Source of the DNA: Halosimplex pelagicum
GTDB taxonomy: Archaea > Halobacteriota > Halobacteria > Halobacteriales > Haloarculaceae
Assembly: GCF_013415905.1 (NCBI RefSeq)
Contig: NZ_CP058909.1
Location: 2,356,001-2,420,000, forward strand
DNA: 64,000 nucleotides
Direction of reading: 5' to 3'
The notes beneath the pieces are model-generated. The model searched no databases and was not told where the DNA came from. It saw only the letters and a program-made list of their open reading frames with translations. The position numbers were made by a program, and so were the translations under genes. Below are positions 40,443 through 49,457 of the stretch, in pieces; the stretch's first letter is position 1; the number at the start of each line of letters is the position of its first letter.

Positions 40443-40841
40443 ATGCAAGCAGGAGTCTCCGGTCTCGTAGACGAACTCGAATCGCTTCCAGGTGTAGGAG
40501 ATGTCGAAGCGTACCCTGCTGACCACGACATATCTTCCCCGGATATCATCGCGATCAGTGGCGACCCCAAAGAGGGAATCGAAGAAACCATCGAAGAAGT
40601 ACTCGGCGAAGCCGAAGCCTTCCTTGAGATGGCGAACGGCAGCTACATGCTGTACCGTCCGCTCGGCGTCATCAACGAGCACGACGGCAGCAAGTTCGAC
40701 ATCATCGGCTACAACGACAGCAAGTTCGAGGCCGTTCTCGTTGACCAAGCCCCACACGAGACTGCATCGGTTGGAGAAGTCTACCATTTCGACCGGTACG
40801 ACACCGACTACGACGTGACCCTCTACGACGACAAGCCGTAA
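40443..40841 (+). CDS. Hypothetical protein
   Basis: 132 residues. Alternating helix and strand (VSGLVDELESLPGVGDVEAY; DIIAISGDPKEGIEETIEEV) reminiscent of small ferredoxin-like folds. Unrecognised. Confidence 0.65.
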   Translation: MQAGVSGLVDELESLPGVGDVEAYPADHDISSPDIIAISGDPKEGIEETIEEVLGEAEAFLEMANGSYMLYRPLGVINEHDGSKFDIIGYNDSKFEAVLVDQAPHETASVGEVYHFDRYDTDYDVTLYDDKP

Positions 40842-40896
40842 CAGCACCCGCTTCCGGCCTCCAGAGGGCTTCTGTCCAACTTGCCTGCGCGAAAGC

Positions 40897-40957
40897 ATAT
40901 GGACCTCCCCCACCGGGGAGGAAGGGCAGAAACCCGGAGCAAGCCGGGAGTCCATAT
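40897..40957 (+). promoter_or_regulatory. Three-way-junction leader candidate
   Basis: Outer stem ATATGGAC (40897-40904) with GTCCATAT (40950-40957), enclosing hairpin CCTCCCC-CACC-GGGGAGG (40904-40921) and hairpin CCCGG-AGCAAG-CCGGG (40933-40948), joined by AAGGGCAGAAA. It lies just before the ATG at 40971, and a poor TTCTGTCC promoter-like sequence ends about where the outer stem starts. It could be a regulatory leader RNA, or part of the coding sequence if ATG 40899 is used. Confidence 0.5.
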
Positions 40958-40970
40958 TGATCACACACTC

Positions 40971-41801
40971 ATGCCCTTAGCACCTGATTCGAACCTGAAG
41001 GAACGCGGCTGGGAAGAACCGCTGGATGAATCGCCCGTTGATACCCCCGACGGCTGGCGCGGCGGTGGCGTTGTTCATACGGGTGGCGGGATCTACTGCC
41101 GAATCTGGACGACAAAAACCGACGCCCAATGCGATACCACAGACCCGAAACCGGGGGTGTACTACGAAGCGGTCTATGGAGACGAATTCGATGGCGTAGT
41201 TATCGACGTGTACGAGTACAGCGAGGACAGCGACTTGTGGGACCGTCGTGAAGAACTTGACCGGGAACTCTGTTCAAAACAAACCGACCTGGACTGCGCC
41301 GAAGTCGCAGTCGAGTTGATGGAAGAACATAGTCCACCGTCAACCGATACGACACCCCCCGAACTTTCGTGGGACGACCTCACCGGAACGTATGAGGCAG
41401 CGACGATATCCATTACGTCAGGCCAGTTCCTACAAGCCTACGTCAAGTTGACTGTCGATGGAGAACCCTTCATCGCGAGGGTGCCTATCGACGAAGATCA
41501 ATTAGAAGACGACATCACTAACGGCGAATACGAAGCCGACATCGCCGTCGCAGCTAACGATTGGCCAGCAACCCACGACCCGTCGGACTACGATAACAGA
41601 GACGACGACTGGAAGAGGCGGGTCCACTGCCTGTTCAAACTCGGAGACACAGCGGTCGAAGCAGCCATCGACGAAGTTTGTCACGAAGCAAAAGACGGCG
41701 ACCGAATCTGGGCAGGATGGACGACCGGAGCGCAACCGACCGCAGAAGAAACGGATAGTAACTCCTCCTCATCCTCAACTGTGAGCGAAGGTTCCGAGTA
41801 G
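40971..41801 (+). CDS. Hypothetical protein with structured leader
   Basis: 276 residues from ATG 40971; 300 if translation begins at the in-frame ATG 40899 inside the hairpin element. Two similar halves are not evident; the N-terminal part has Gly-rich WRGGGVVHTGGGIYCRIWTT, the C-terminal part strands and a Ser-rich tail. An acidic soluble protein, unrecognised. The later start is chosen because the early stretch would be Arg/Gly-rich, unlike its neighbours. Confidence 0.6.
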   Translation: MPLAPDSNLKERGWEEPLDESPVDTPDGWRGGGVVHTGGGIYCRIWTTKTDAQCDTTDPKPGVYYEAVYGDEFDGVVIDVYEYSEDSDLWDRREELDRELCSKQTDLDCAEVAVELMEEHSPPSTDTTPPELSWDDLTGTYEAATISITSGQFLQAYVKLTVDGEPFIARVPIDEDQLEDDITNGEYEADIAVAANDWPATHDPSDYDNRDDDWKRRVHCLFKLGDTAVEAAIDEVCHEAKDGDRIWAGWTTGAQPTAEETDSNSSSSSTVSEGSE

Positions 41802-41841
41802 CACCAACACGTCTAAATTGAATCTGCCACATTCCATACGC

Positions 41842-42240
41842 ATGAAAGAACCAAACGGCACATCGGGAGGCGGTGCGGACGACTCAGACTCATCATCCGA
41901 CTTCGTTACCGAGAGCCAGCTGTCGCACATCTTGGGCCTTCACGAGCTCGAACTGAAGAACTTAGCCTACGATACGCTCGACGCGAATCAGAAAATCAAC
42001 CTCCTTACGATCAGGACACTCGGGATCGTCTACGGACTCGTCACCGTTATCTATCTCCTCGCCACTATTTTCACGGCAAAGGTCACGCTTGCTAAGGCTT
42101 CAGCGAGTCTCGAGTCACTGCTCGTCGTTTTCGTCGCGTTCTACGGGCTGGTGATGCTCCTATCTGAAGCAGCCCAGAAAACGATGTCCTCAACACCACC
42201 ATCCACCGAAGATATCGAGTCTGCCCCAAACGAAGAATAG
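41842..42240 (+). CDS. Membrane protein (2 TM)
   Basis: 132 residues: Ser/Asp/Gly-rich first 25, a soluble helix (SQLSHILGLHELELKNLAYD), then spans at about 55-75 (LGIVYGLVTVIYLLATIFT) and 88-107 (SLLVVFVAFYGLVMLLSEA), acidic tail. A plain TAAATT lies 28 bases upstream of the ATG. Unrecognised. Confidence 0.7.
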   Translation: MKEPNGTSGGGADDSDSSSDFVTESQLSHILGLHELELKNLAYDTLDANQKINLLTIRTLGIVYGLVTVIYLLATIFTAKVTLAKASASLESLLVVFVAFYGLVMLLSEAAQKTMSSTPPSTEDIESAPNEE

Positions 42241-42336
42241 ATACCTACCCACCACGAATTACCGTCGTCAGAGGCACATCATACCCTTCCCCCGAACCGA
42301 GTAAGGGTTGGACCAGCCATCAGTGTACGATTCATC

Positions 42337-42918
42337 ATGATCCTCTCCGACCAAGACATCTTGAAGCGACTCGAAGAGGGCGACTTGAAAATCAAACCGT
42401 TGCGGGATATCGACCAACAGGTACAACCTGCATCGGTCGACCTTCGACTCGGGGAATCCTTCCTGGAGTTCCAGCGAACGAACATCCCCTGTATCCACCC
42501 GAACAGCGAACGCGAGGTCTCCGACTACGTCACCGAGACAGTCGTCGACGAAGGAGACTCGTTCATCCTCCACCCCGGCGACTTCGTACTCGCAACGACC
42601 ATCGAATCCGTTAGCGTCCCTGCCGATCTCGTCGGTCACGTCGAGGGCAGATCATCGCTCGGGCGGCTCGCGATCGTCATCCACAGCACAGCGGGGCTTG
42701 CCGATCCAGGGTACGAAGGACAAATCACACTCGAACTCAGCAATCTGGGCGTAGCGCCGGTCGCACTCTCCCCAGGAATGCGAGTTGCTCAAATGACCTT
42801 CACCCAAACGACGTCTCCAGCGGAACGTCCGTATGGCGATGAACGCGGGTCGAAATACCAAGGGCAGTCTGGGCCAGAGGCATCGAGAATCGGGAACGAC
42901 CCTGAATTCTCTTCATAA
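42337..42918 (+). CDS. dcd: dCTP deaminase
   Basis: 193 residues, full length for the family. [20 protein letters not shown] and [18 protein letters not shown] match the N-terminus; [20 protein letters not shown] (Arg105, Ser106, Ser107, Arg110) and [10 protein letters not shown] (catalytic Glu) carry the active site; [20 protein letters not shown] is the C-terminal lid. It converts dCTP to dUTP (some archaeal members go on to dUMP), feeding dTMP synthesis. Very like chromosomal haloarchaeal Dcd. Viruses and large plasmids often carry it. No thymidylate synthase or dUTPase is nearby. Confidence 0.93.
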   Translation: MILSDQDILKRLEEGDLKIKPLRDIDQQVQPASVDLRLGESFLEFQRTNIPCIHPNSEREVSDYVTETVVDEGDSFILHPGDFVLATTIESVSVPADLVGHVEGRSSLGRLAIVIHSTAGLADPGYEGQITLELSNLGVAPVALSPGMRVAQMTFTQTTSPAERPYGDERGSKYQGQSGPEASRIGNDPEFSS

Positions 42919-42942
42919 TCCATGAATTCTGGGGAGAAAGCA

Positions 42943-42971
42943 TTTTTATTGCCCGATGAAGAAGTGAGAGC
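42943..42971 (+). promoter_or_regulatory. Shared promoter-like box (copy 36)
   Basis: TTTTTA, then TTGCCCGAT and AGAAGTGAGAG; 33 bases from first T to the ATG at 42976. AT-rich variant. Confidence 0.6.
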
Positions 42972-42975
42972 ATAA

Positions 42976-43785
42976 ATGATAAAGAGTTCACAACAACTTG
43001 AGAACGCGCTACATGCAAATCAACCCCCACAAGAGAAGGCACAAACTGTTCTCGCAGTCCAGAGTGCCATCCTCTCAGATGCACTCGAGAAAGATGACAA
43101 TGGGGGTCTCTATCGAGATCTCTTCTGGGAATACGCCGAAAAGTCATCTCAACTCATCATCAACGCGACTATCCAAAACGGGACCACTGACTGGGAGTTT
43201 CTTTGCGATCTCCTTAATGCATATCCTGCTGACGGCGATCACCACGTACACACCCAACTTGTCCACGGGATCGGCAGTGGTATCCTCAACACACGAATGA
43301 CCGGAGAGCTTGGAGACGCACCACCAGCCGGGTTCGAATATCTCTACCAGACCGGCATCCACACAATCGACGCACCGTGGGAAGACGCCTTCTGTATCAC
43401 ATGGTACTTCGACCACCCTGAGATAGACGTAATTGACCGCCTCCACGAATTCGCAACCAACCAAGACCCACCGACATTCGTCTCAGGGGCACTCAAACTT
43501 GGAACTGTAGTCAACAACGAGAAGGCTGTCGACCTATTCATTAGGTTCGACCAAGACAGCCTCATTGATTCCGGCCCAGCACTCTTAGGCCTCGACAACG
43601 CTATCAATGGAAGCGGTCCCCAACGTCCTCGTTACTTCAACTACAAAAAGCAGTACGGGGCTTCTGAGAACCTCTCTTCGGAAGCCACTGAAAAGCTGCT
43701 CACTTATATCCAGAACCACTGGCCGGAAGCATTCATCAGAGAGTTGAACAGCGCGACGACTCTTGACCTGCTGAAGCAAGTATAG
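42976..43785 (+). CDS. Hypothetical helical-repeat-like protein
   Basis: 269 residues, helical throughout (NGGLYRDLFWEYAEKSSQLI; TTDWEFLCDLLNAYPADGDH; PPTFVSGALKLGTVVNNEKA), suggesting a HEAT/TPR-like solenoid. AT-richer than average. Unrecognised. Confidence 0.65.
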   Translation: MIKSSQQLENALHANQPPQEKAQTVLAVQSAILSDALEKDDNGGLYRDLFWEYAEKSSQLIINATIQNGTTDWEFLCDLLNAYPADGDHHVHTQLVHGIGSGILNTRMTGELGDAPPAGFEYLYQTGIHTIDAPWEDAFCITWYFDHPEIDVIDRLHEFATNQDPPTFVSGALKLGTVVNNEKAVDLFIRFDQDSLIDSGPALLGLDNAINGSGPQRPRYFNYKKQYGASENLSSEATEKLLTYIQNHWPEAFIRELNSATTLDLLKQV

Positions 43786-43867
43786 AACCACCACCAGACC
43801 GTTTCATAGCCGACAAATCAATATAAGTGTTCTTCTCGGAACAAAACCAACACCAGATAAGTAAATA

Positions 43868-43895
43868 TTTTTACCGCTCAAAGAAGAGTGAGAGC
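43868..43895 (+). promoter_or_regulatory. Shared promoter-like box (copy 37)
   Basis: TTTTTA, then ACCGCTC (sharing the final A) and GAGTGAGAGC, followed by GGT. ACCGCTC and GAGCGGT form an inverted repeat around the box; 34 bases from first T to the ATG at 43902. Confidence 0.65.
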
Positions 43896-43901
43896 GGTAG
43901 T

Positions 43902-44747
43902 ATGGAACAAGAATTTGAAGTAGAGACGGTTGAAGAGTTAATTAACACCCTCCTCGATGAGCACGACGGCAGTCTCTCCGTTGGATTCAACCAACGCAGC
44001 GTGACCGAAATCAGCGGGGAATACTCCGTCACGTTCGTCTGCGTTCTCGATGGTGTCTTTCCCTCCCAGGTTGGTGAGATAGATGTCGGGCCGCTTCCAC
44101 TGACCGAAGACGCGAACTACGTCGTTCGGCCATCCTTCGAATTCACTACGGAACACCCCGACGCAGTCTTCGTCACCAACGGGGTCTATCACATGTCAAA
44201 GACCACTGATAGCGGTTCCGAAGCAGACCTCAGCCTGTTAGAGAAAGTCTGTTCCGAAGTCCATCTCGGAGAGCAACAGTTCGTAGAGTTCGTAGAGCAA
44301 GGCGAAGGGATGGGCCAGATCGTCGAGTGTGTCGAAGTCTGTTCGTACGACTCCCGCCAGCAGAAGGCCGCCGAGTTCCTCGGTGCGATGATCGCTGGAC
44401 AGCCGACTCCAATCCAACGAACGCCGGACGAAGGGCTCCACTTCTTCGTCGGGTTCCGCGTTCAGGAGCAGGAACTGATTGACGGCCTCAACCCCCGACA
44501 CCGCTTCGACCATGTTGAGACCGTCACCATCGACCGTCAGCAGTACCCGTCGACGATCGTCTCGGACATAGTCGATAGTCCGAGGGGAGGACGTGGACTC
44601 TGGATTCACACAAGCGACTTTCTCGCGACCTACACCGACGCACCGAAGATCCACCTAAGCGACGAACTCGACCGCATCGACTGGCCGAAATTCTTCGCGA
44701 GCAACCGACCGTGGCCGGAACCGCCCCGACAGACCGCCGACCAGTAA
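43902..44747 (+). CDS. Hypothetical protein
   Basis: 281 residues, acidic alpha/beta (VETVEELINTLLDEHDGSLS, YSVTFVCVLDGVFPSQVGEI, HFFVGFRVQEQELIDGLNPR). No motif recognised. It stops 20 bases before the next gene, probably its operon partner. Confidence 0.7.
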   Translation: MEQEFEVETVEELINTLLDEHDGSLSVGFNQRSVTEISGEYSVTFVCVLDGVFPSQVGEIDVGPLPLTEDANYVVRPSFEFTTEHPDAVFVTNGVYHMSKTTDSGSEADLSLLEKVCSEVHLGEQQFVEFVEQGEGMGQIVECVEVCSYDSRQQKAAEFLGAMIAGQPTPIQRTPDEGLHFFVGFRVQEQELIDGLNPRHRFDHVETVTIDRQQYPSTIVSDIVDSPRGGRGLWIHTSDFLATYTDAPKIHLSDELDRIDWPKFFASNRPWPEPPRQTADQ

Positions 44748-44767
44748 CAACTCAGTACACGATACCT

Positions 44768-45115
44768 ATGAACGACGAACGTAAAATCGAGATCCTGAAA
44801 GCACTGATGGACGAATCGCTCTGGAACCTCGTCAGCGTCGAGATGGACAAAGGCGACGGAGTCCTTCTCTACGAGAGTGGGGCCAGCCGTGTCGACGGCG
44901 AACCGGCAATCGAGATCCCACACGAAGACCCGTATCTCGTGGACGAAAGCACGCGCCAAGACCCCTTTACTGGCGAGGAGGAAAACGTGCCGGGCGTCAG
45001 CCCGCCTCCTAAGACCTTCAAGGAACTTCTTTCGGAGTACGGCTGTCTCACGAAGTCCCGTTCGGGATTCACCTACGTCATCGTCGACGAGGACGTCGCC
45101 TCGAAACGGCCGTAA
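44768..45115 (+). CDS. Hypothetical protein
   Basis: 115 residues; helix (ERKIEILKALMDESLWNLVS), strands, then FKELLSEYGCLTKSRSGFTY. Unrecognised. Expressed with 43902 by spacing. Confidence 0.65.
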   Translation: MNDERKIEILKALMDESLWNLVSVEMDKGDGVLLYESGASRVDGEPAIEIPHEDPYLVDESTRQDPFTGEEENVPGVSPPPKTFKELLSEYGCLTKSRSGFTYVIVDEDVASKRP

Positions 45116-45196
45116 ACCGAACCCGTACGTTAACACTAAGGCCGGTAGCCGCATATCTCACACCGACAATGCAGAAGAGAAACGACCAGAGGGTAG

Positions 45197-45222
45197 TTTC
45201 TACCGCCCGAGAGGAGTGAAGG
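45197..45222 (+). promoter_or_regulatory. Shared promoter-like box (copy 38)
   Basis: TTTCTA, then CCGCCCGAG and GGAGTGAAGG, directly abutting the ATG at 45223 (26 bases from the first T). Heads a four-gene operon. Confidence 0.7.
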
Positions 45223-45963
45223 ATGAAGAGTATTCCACCGTACCTGAGAGAAGTGTTAGAGGAGGCAGCCGAGTACCACGATGAGAATGAAGACGTCTCA
45301 CAAGTCGGAGCCGCCCACGAGATCGCGTACCAGAACGACTCGCTGGTTCGCATGGACGAAGGGAGTCGGGACGCTCTAGATGTACTGAAGGACATCCAGT
45401 TCGTCCATCCCATCTGCGCGGACGAGTTCGAGACCTACCGAGCCAGCCGGAACGCGGACTACGCTGACTCGATTCTCGAAGCGGTCGCGCTCCGCTCGCT
45501 CGAAGAGCTCATCAACGTCCATCTGGACGACAACCAATCGTTCGAAGGTAAAAGCGTGCCCTCCAACCGTGAGATCGAGTACATCGGCATCGACAACCCG
45601 GATGTCCTCTCGAACATCCAGGTCCACGTCACAGCGAAGGAAGCTGTCGACATCGAAAACGCCATCGCGGATTTCCTCAGCAAGGGAGACGTCGACCATC
45701 CGATGATGCAGGAGGCCAAGAACTTCAACCGGCTCTGGAAGGGCGGGCTGGACAACCTCAACGACACCACGATCATGCTCACCTCAGCCGAAGATGTGAG
45801 CGTCCTCCTGACCGCACTCACGGGGTACGAACCGCGTGAAGCGGATTTCACTACGCGAATCCGCCACGTGGTCCTCGAAGCGATCGAGAGTCCCAAGTCG
45901 CCGATCGACCCAGACGAGGTTGAGACTTTTACCTTCGGCGAGTCGGAGCTGACCGCAGACTAA
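45223..45963 (+). CDS. Hypothetical protein, first of four-gene operon
   Basis: 246 residues, helical and acidic (YLREVLEEAAEYHDENEDVS; ILEAVALRSLEELINVHLDD; VDIENAIADFLSKGDVDHPM). Unrecognised. Sixteen bases separate it from the next gene. Confidence 0.7.
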   Translation: MKSIPPYLREVLEEAAEYHDENEDVSQVGAAHEIAYQNDSLVRMDEGSRDALDVLKDIQFVHPICADEFETYRASRNADYADSILEAVALRSLEELINVHLDDNQSFEGKSVPSNREIEYIGIDNPDVLSNIQVHVTAKEAVDIENAIADFLSKGDVDHPMMQEAKNFNRLWKGGLDNLNDTTIMLTSAEDVSVLLTALTGYEPREADFTTRIRHVVLEAIESPKSPIDPDEVETFTFGESELTAD

Positions 45964-45979
45964 CGTTCCAACAGAATCC

Positions 45980-46570
45980 ATGTCCGATTCCGACACCGAC
46001 GCTCATACCGTACTCTCGTGTGCAGAGTGCGACTACGAGATCCGACCAGGAGACGTTCGTGTTCCGGCAGCTGATGGTACCGTCCACATCACCTGTTCGC
46101 ACCTCCGTGAGGCGCAAGACGCCTACACGTTCTTCATCACGAACCCACCGGAAGCCGAAACTGTCGGCTTCAGTCTGTGGTACGACGCCGGCGATCGCGA
46201 GTATCCAATTCTCTACAACACCGGAGGGTTGGATGCGTTCGCGTCGGCCTCGAAGTACTTCGGCGACGGTGACGGAATCGAACCGACAACGTGGTTCTTC
46301 CGGGGGCTCGGCTACACGTTCCACTGGTTGCAGAGCTATCGACCGCTCCCCGGCGACACAGAGCGGATCGACCAGGAGATCGAGAACGAAATTCACGACT
46401 ACTACCCGGAGGGGAAGATTCCTGACCACGAGGAGTGGGCGCTCTACCGAATCATCGCTCGGATGTATCGGGTCCCAGCTGTCCAGCCGGAGTGGGAGCC
46501 GATTGTCGACTACTGTGATACAATCACGGCGTTCCGCGTCCCCGACGTCGTTCCGTACACCGAGGAGTAA
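45980..46570 (+). CDS. Hypothetical protein with N-terminal zinc knuckle
   Basis: 196 residues. LSCAECDYEIRPGDVRVPAA, then HITCSHLREA: C-x2-C ... C-x-H, a plausible zinc site near the N-terminus. The rest is rich in Trp, Tyr and Phe (TTWFFRGLGYTFHWLQSYRP). Unrecognised. Confidence 0.65.
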   Translation: MSDSDTDAHTVLSCAECDYEIRPGDVRVPAADGTVHITCSHLREAQDAYTFFITNPPEAETVGFSLWYDAGDREYPILYNTGGLDAFASASKYFGDGDGIEPTTWFFRGLGYTFHWLQSYRPLPGDTERIDQEIENEIHDYYPEGKIPDHEEWALYRIIARMYRVPAVQPEWEPIVDYCDTITAFRVPDVVPYTEE

Positions 46571-46573
46571 CAG

Positions 46574-47026
46574 ATGACTCAGTACGAACTCACGTTCACC
46601 TGTCTTGCCTGTGGTGAAGAGGTCGAACCCATCGAAAACGATGGGTCGTTCCTCCTCCCGTCAGGGCTTCACGATTGCATCGACCGAGACGACTCAACCG
46701 TCGCCCGGATAACGGCAACAGGAGTCGAACTGCTCGCTGACGAGATGCTCGACGTTGACGTCGAAGCTCACTCCATCTACCCACCGGGGTACGAAGAGCA
46801 TACCCTACAGTGGGCTGAGAACGAAGACGAGGAGATCGTCGCCATCCAGATCATCCCAGACCGGGAGACATCTGACGCAGCAAAGATGGGACGAGCGCAG
46901 ATCAAGACAGTCGCCGGCGAGTGTAGGGAAGTCTCCGGTTCAAAAGAGGTCATCAGTCAACTGAGAGAACTGATGGATGCGTTCCTCGTCGACGAAGCCA
47001 GCACGGAGGACAACGATGAAGACTGA
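46574..47026 (+). CDS. Hypothetical protein with N-terminal zinc knuckle
   Basis: 150 residues. CLACGEEVEPIENDGSFLLP and HDCID give C-x2-C ... H-x-C, like the neighbours. Then a beta region and helix. It overlaps the next gene by 11 bases. Confidence 0.65.
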   Translation: MTQYELTFTCLACGEEVEPIENDGSFLLPSGLHDCIDRDDSTVARITATGVELLADEMLDVDVEAHSIYPPGYEEHTLQWAENEDEEIVAIQIIPDRETSDAAKMGRAQIKTVAGECREVSGSKEVISQLRELMDAFLVDEASTEDNDED

Positions 47027-47633
47027 AAGTGCATCATCACCCCCGACCAGTGACGAGCTCATCGTTCCGCTTACAGGTGAAAGCGACACCTGTTACTTGT
47101 GTGAGAACGAGGCTACCCACGTCGGCCAGATAGCAGTCAGTCCGTTCGCTGCCGAAGTCGGTCTCTGCGAGGGCTGTTACCTTCGCGAAGTGGCCGATGT
47201 TCCAACGAGTATCGACCCGACCGGAACACGGAATCACAAGAAGATCACGTACAGCGATGGGAGTATCTGCTTCACGTACGAGACTGACGACGGGTACTAT
47301 TCAGTCACCAAGTGCCCGTTCTTCGGCATCTGGGACGTGGACGGACCGTTCGACCTGCCGAACGCGCACGTCCGTGGCGATACTACGGTCGAGGATATCC
47401 CGGCGACTGCGATTCCGGCAGCTGCGGGGAATACCATCGAGATAACCGGCGTCAGGGTACTTCCCTCTCACGACGGCTCAGATGGTTCGTTCACGGCGAT
47501 CTGCCCAGAGTGCGGAACTGAGTCGGAAAAGCCGACCGAGAACGAAGCGTGGGCGGTCGCGAAGCAGCACAACGAATCGATACACGACGGCGAAGCAGTT
47601 GCTGGCGTTCCTCGGAATCAGATCTCCGAATAG
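47016..47633 (+). CDS. Zinc-binding protein, last of operon
   Basis: 205 residues. CYLCENEATHVGQIAVSPFA and CEGCYLREVA form a first zinc site; CPECGTESEKP near the C-terminus begins a second, with H in NESIH. The middle is beta-rich. The start is the ATG inside the end of the previous gene. Its stop is three bases from the first unit of GGTGCC array 2. Confidence 0.7.
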   Translation: MKTESASSPPTSDELIVPLTGESDTCYLCENEATHVGQIAVSPFAAEVGLCEGCYLREVADVPTSIDPTGTRNHKKITYSDGSICFTYETDDGYYSVTKCPFFGIWDVDGPFDLPNAHVRGDTTVEDIPATAIPAAAGNTIEITGVRVLPSHDGSDGSFTAICPECGTESEKPTENEAWAVAKQHNESIHDGEAVAGVPRNQISE

Positions 47634-47635
47634 CA

Positions 47636-47828
47636 GGTGCCCGTAACCACTCATTTTCTGGGTGCCCTCAACAGCCTGACTATCCGGTGCCCGTAGCCAC
47701 CCCTTTTCTGGGTGCCCCAAACCACCTTGCCACCAGGTGCCCGTAACTACCCGGTACCCTCAACAGCCCGATCAATCGGTGCCCCTAACCACCTATAATT
47801 CAGGTGCTCAAACCCGATTCTGGTAGCT
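47636..47828. repeat. GGT(G/A)CC array 2 (25-bp period)
   Basis: Cores at 47636, 661, 686, 711, 736, 753, 778 and 803: steps of 25 with one of 17, the same two spacings as array 1. Units read GGTGCCC, x(T/C)AAC, (C/A)(A/G)CC and TxTxx. It fills the space between the end of a + strand operon and the end of a convergent minus-strand gene. Confidence 0.8.
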
Positions 47829-47898
47829 CAAACTATCCAATACGCCTAGTGACATTCAATCAGAGAAGATTCCACCATTCATTGTACGGAGAACTGCA

Positions 47899-48816
47899 TC
47901 AGGTGACAGTTATTCTTGAAGACGTCACTCGACTCGCTCCACGATATTTCCTTGTATTATAGTCGAATTCACCCTCATTCTCCCAGTGGTTTTGGTGAGC
48001 GACTGCAAATTCAGATATCTCAAATGAAGTCTTGTCCTCCGGCGGCACCACTTTGACAACTGGCCCGGCTTCTTCAACTAGTTCAGAGCAGAGTTTCTCC
48101 GCGTACCAACCCGAAATATCCAGTAATCCACTAACATACGATGTCTCAAAGATCGCCCGTTGACTAACTTCATGCCTTTCCCAGTTCGATTCAATATCCG
48201 GTAATCGCTCTAAGTACCTAACAACCCGGTGTTTCAATCGTTCACCACCATTACCACCAGTTACAAAGTTCACATCATCCTCCGAACGGATACGGTTTGG
48301 ATCACTCGGGAGGAATTCAAGTACCCATTCCTTCAGTTGTTCTCGAGAAATCCGATAATGGGCAAGCTCATCATTAGGATATGATCTTGGAACAAACGTC
48401 CGTGACCGACGCTCATAGCAATATCCGCCATGACGAGTGATATATTGGTTAAAGTGAACGGTTAGTTTGATGTACGGCCCATCACCGTACTCGATGAAGA
48501 ACCGCTGATCGGGGAACGGAGGTTCACCATATAGCTTAGTATCACGTTCGTCCCAGTTGGAGCTTCTCTCATACCGCTTGTGCTGTTTCCGCAATTTGGG
48601 AAACCCTGGCTCGACCTCGTCTTGGAATTCGAAGCGGTCGATACTATCCCCATCTAGGAAGACATCATAGCCTATCGCTTGACGGTCTGGCAACGTCGTA
48701 CTACTAGCATTTCTTCCAGTCCCAGCGTGCTGTTGACCGTATGCTTCAGCGATTTGGAACGCTGTATCGATTACGATCATAGGGTCGACTCTAAACCGAT
48801 CTCGGCGAAACTCCAT
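47899..48816 (-). CDS. Hypothetical protein, AT-rich, minus strand
   Basis: 305 residues. The ATG at 48816 is preferred because TATATA lies about 27 bases before it; a GTG five codons upstream is possible. Regions such as MIVIDTAFQIAEAYGQQHAG and YGDGPYIKLTVHFNQYITRH look structured, and the end is basic. No family recognised. Base composition and strand both differ from the neighbours, suggesting an independent insertion. Confidence 0.65.
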   Translation of the reverse strand: MEFRRDRFRVDPMIVIDTAFQIAEAYGQQHAGTGRNASSTTLPDRQAIGYDVFLDGDSIDRFEFQDEVEPGFPKLRKQHKRYERSSNWDERDTKLYGEPPFPDQRFFIEYGDGPYIKLTVHFNQYITRHGGYCYERRSRTFVPRSYPNDELAHYRISREQLKEWVLEFLPSDPNRIRSEDDVNFVTGGNGGERLKHRVVRYLERLPDIESNWERHEVSQRAIFETSYVSGLLDISGWYAEKLCSELVEEAGPVVKVVPPEDKTSFEISEFAVAHQNHWENEGEFDYNTRKYRGASRVTSSRITVT

Positions 48817-48900
48817 ACACTCGCTTCGCACGATACGGAGTTATATACTGGGATTTATAAGCAAAACCGGCCATTGCCCCTAACCAATCAGATGTCTTGA

Positions 48901-48930
48901 TTTTTACCCTCCGAGTTCGGGAGTGGAGAG
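48901..48930 (+). promoter_or_regulatory. Shared promoter-like box (copy 39)
   Basis: TTTTTA, then CCCTCCGAG and GGGAGTGGAGAG. The ATG at 48976 is 75 bases from the first T, so this transcript should have a leader of about 45 bases. Confidence 0.65.
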
Positions 48931-48975
48931 CGAGATATTAAGAGGGTAGCAGTTCACTCCCGAGACAAACTAACT

Positions 48976-49410
48976 ATGTCCCAAGCAGAACGATACCACA
49001 CGAGAGCCGACATCCCCGTCAACGACGTCGGCGAGGATCGAAAAGCGGACCTCCGTACTGCGTTTGACAACGCAGTGTACGGTGAACGCATCCAGCACTG
49101 TGTCGCCGCAACGTTCGAGGTCAGCGAGCCGATCGAGAAGGATGGCGTCGTCGTTTCGAGCTGGCTCCACCACGACCGAATCTTCGACCTCGTCGCCTCA
49201 TTCTCAGGAAACCACGACGGACAACGAGAGCATTTCGCGTCTGCAACGGTCAAGGACCTCGAAACGGACGACAAGCTTTCAGCACATATCACTGAAGACC
49301 GCATTCTCATCTCGCTTCGCAGCGAAGATGTATCCTTCGAGTCGTTCGTCGCCTACGTGCTGTTCTTGGAACAGCGCCTCAGCGTCGAACTAACGGCTGT
49401 TCTCGAATAA
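48976..49410 (+). CDS. Hypothetical protein
   Basis: 144 residues, alpha/beta with long strands (ERIQHCVAATFEVSEPIEKD; VVVSSWLHHDRIFDLVASFS; FESFVAYVLFLEQRLSVELT). Unrecognised. Similar in style to the next gene, possibly a diverged pair. Confidence 0.7.
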   Translation: MSQAERYHTRADIPVNDVGEDRKADLRTAFDNAVYGERIQHCVAATFEVSEPIEKDGVVVSSWLHHDRIFDLVASFSGNHDGQREHFASATVKDLETDDKLSAHITEDRILISLRSEDVSFESFVAYVLFLEQRLSVELTAVLE

Positions 49411-49457
49411 ACGCGGTAGACCGACTTCACGGTACACGACCACAACCAGTTCCAACT

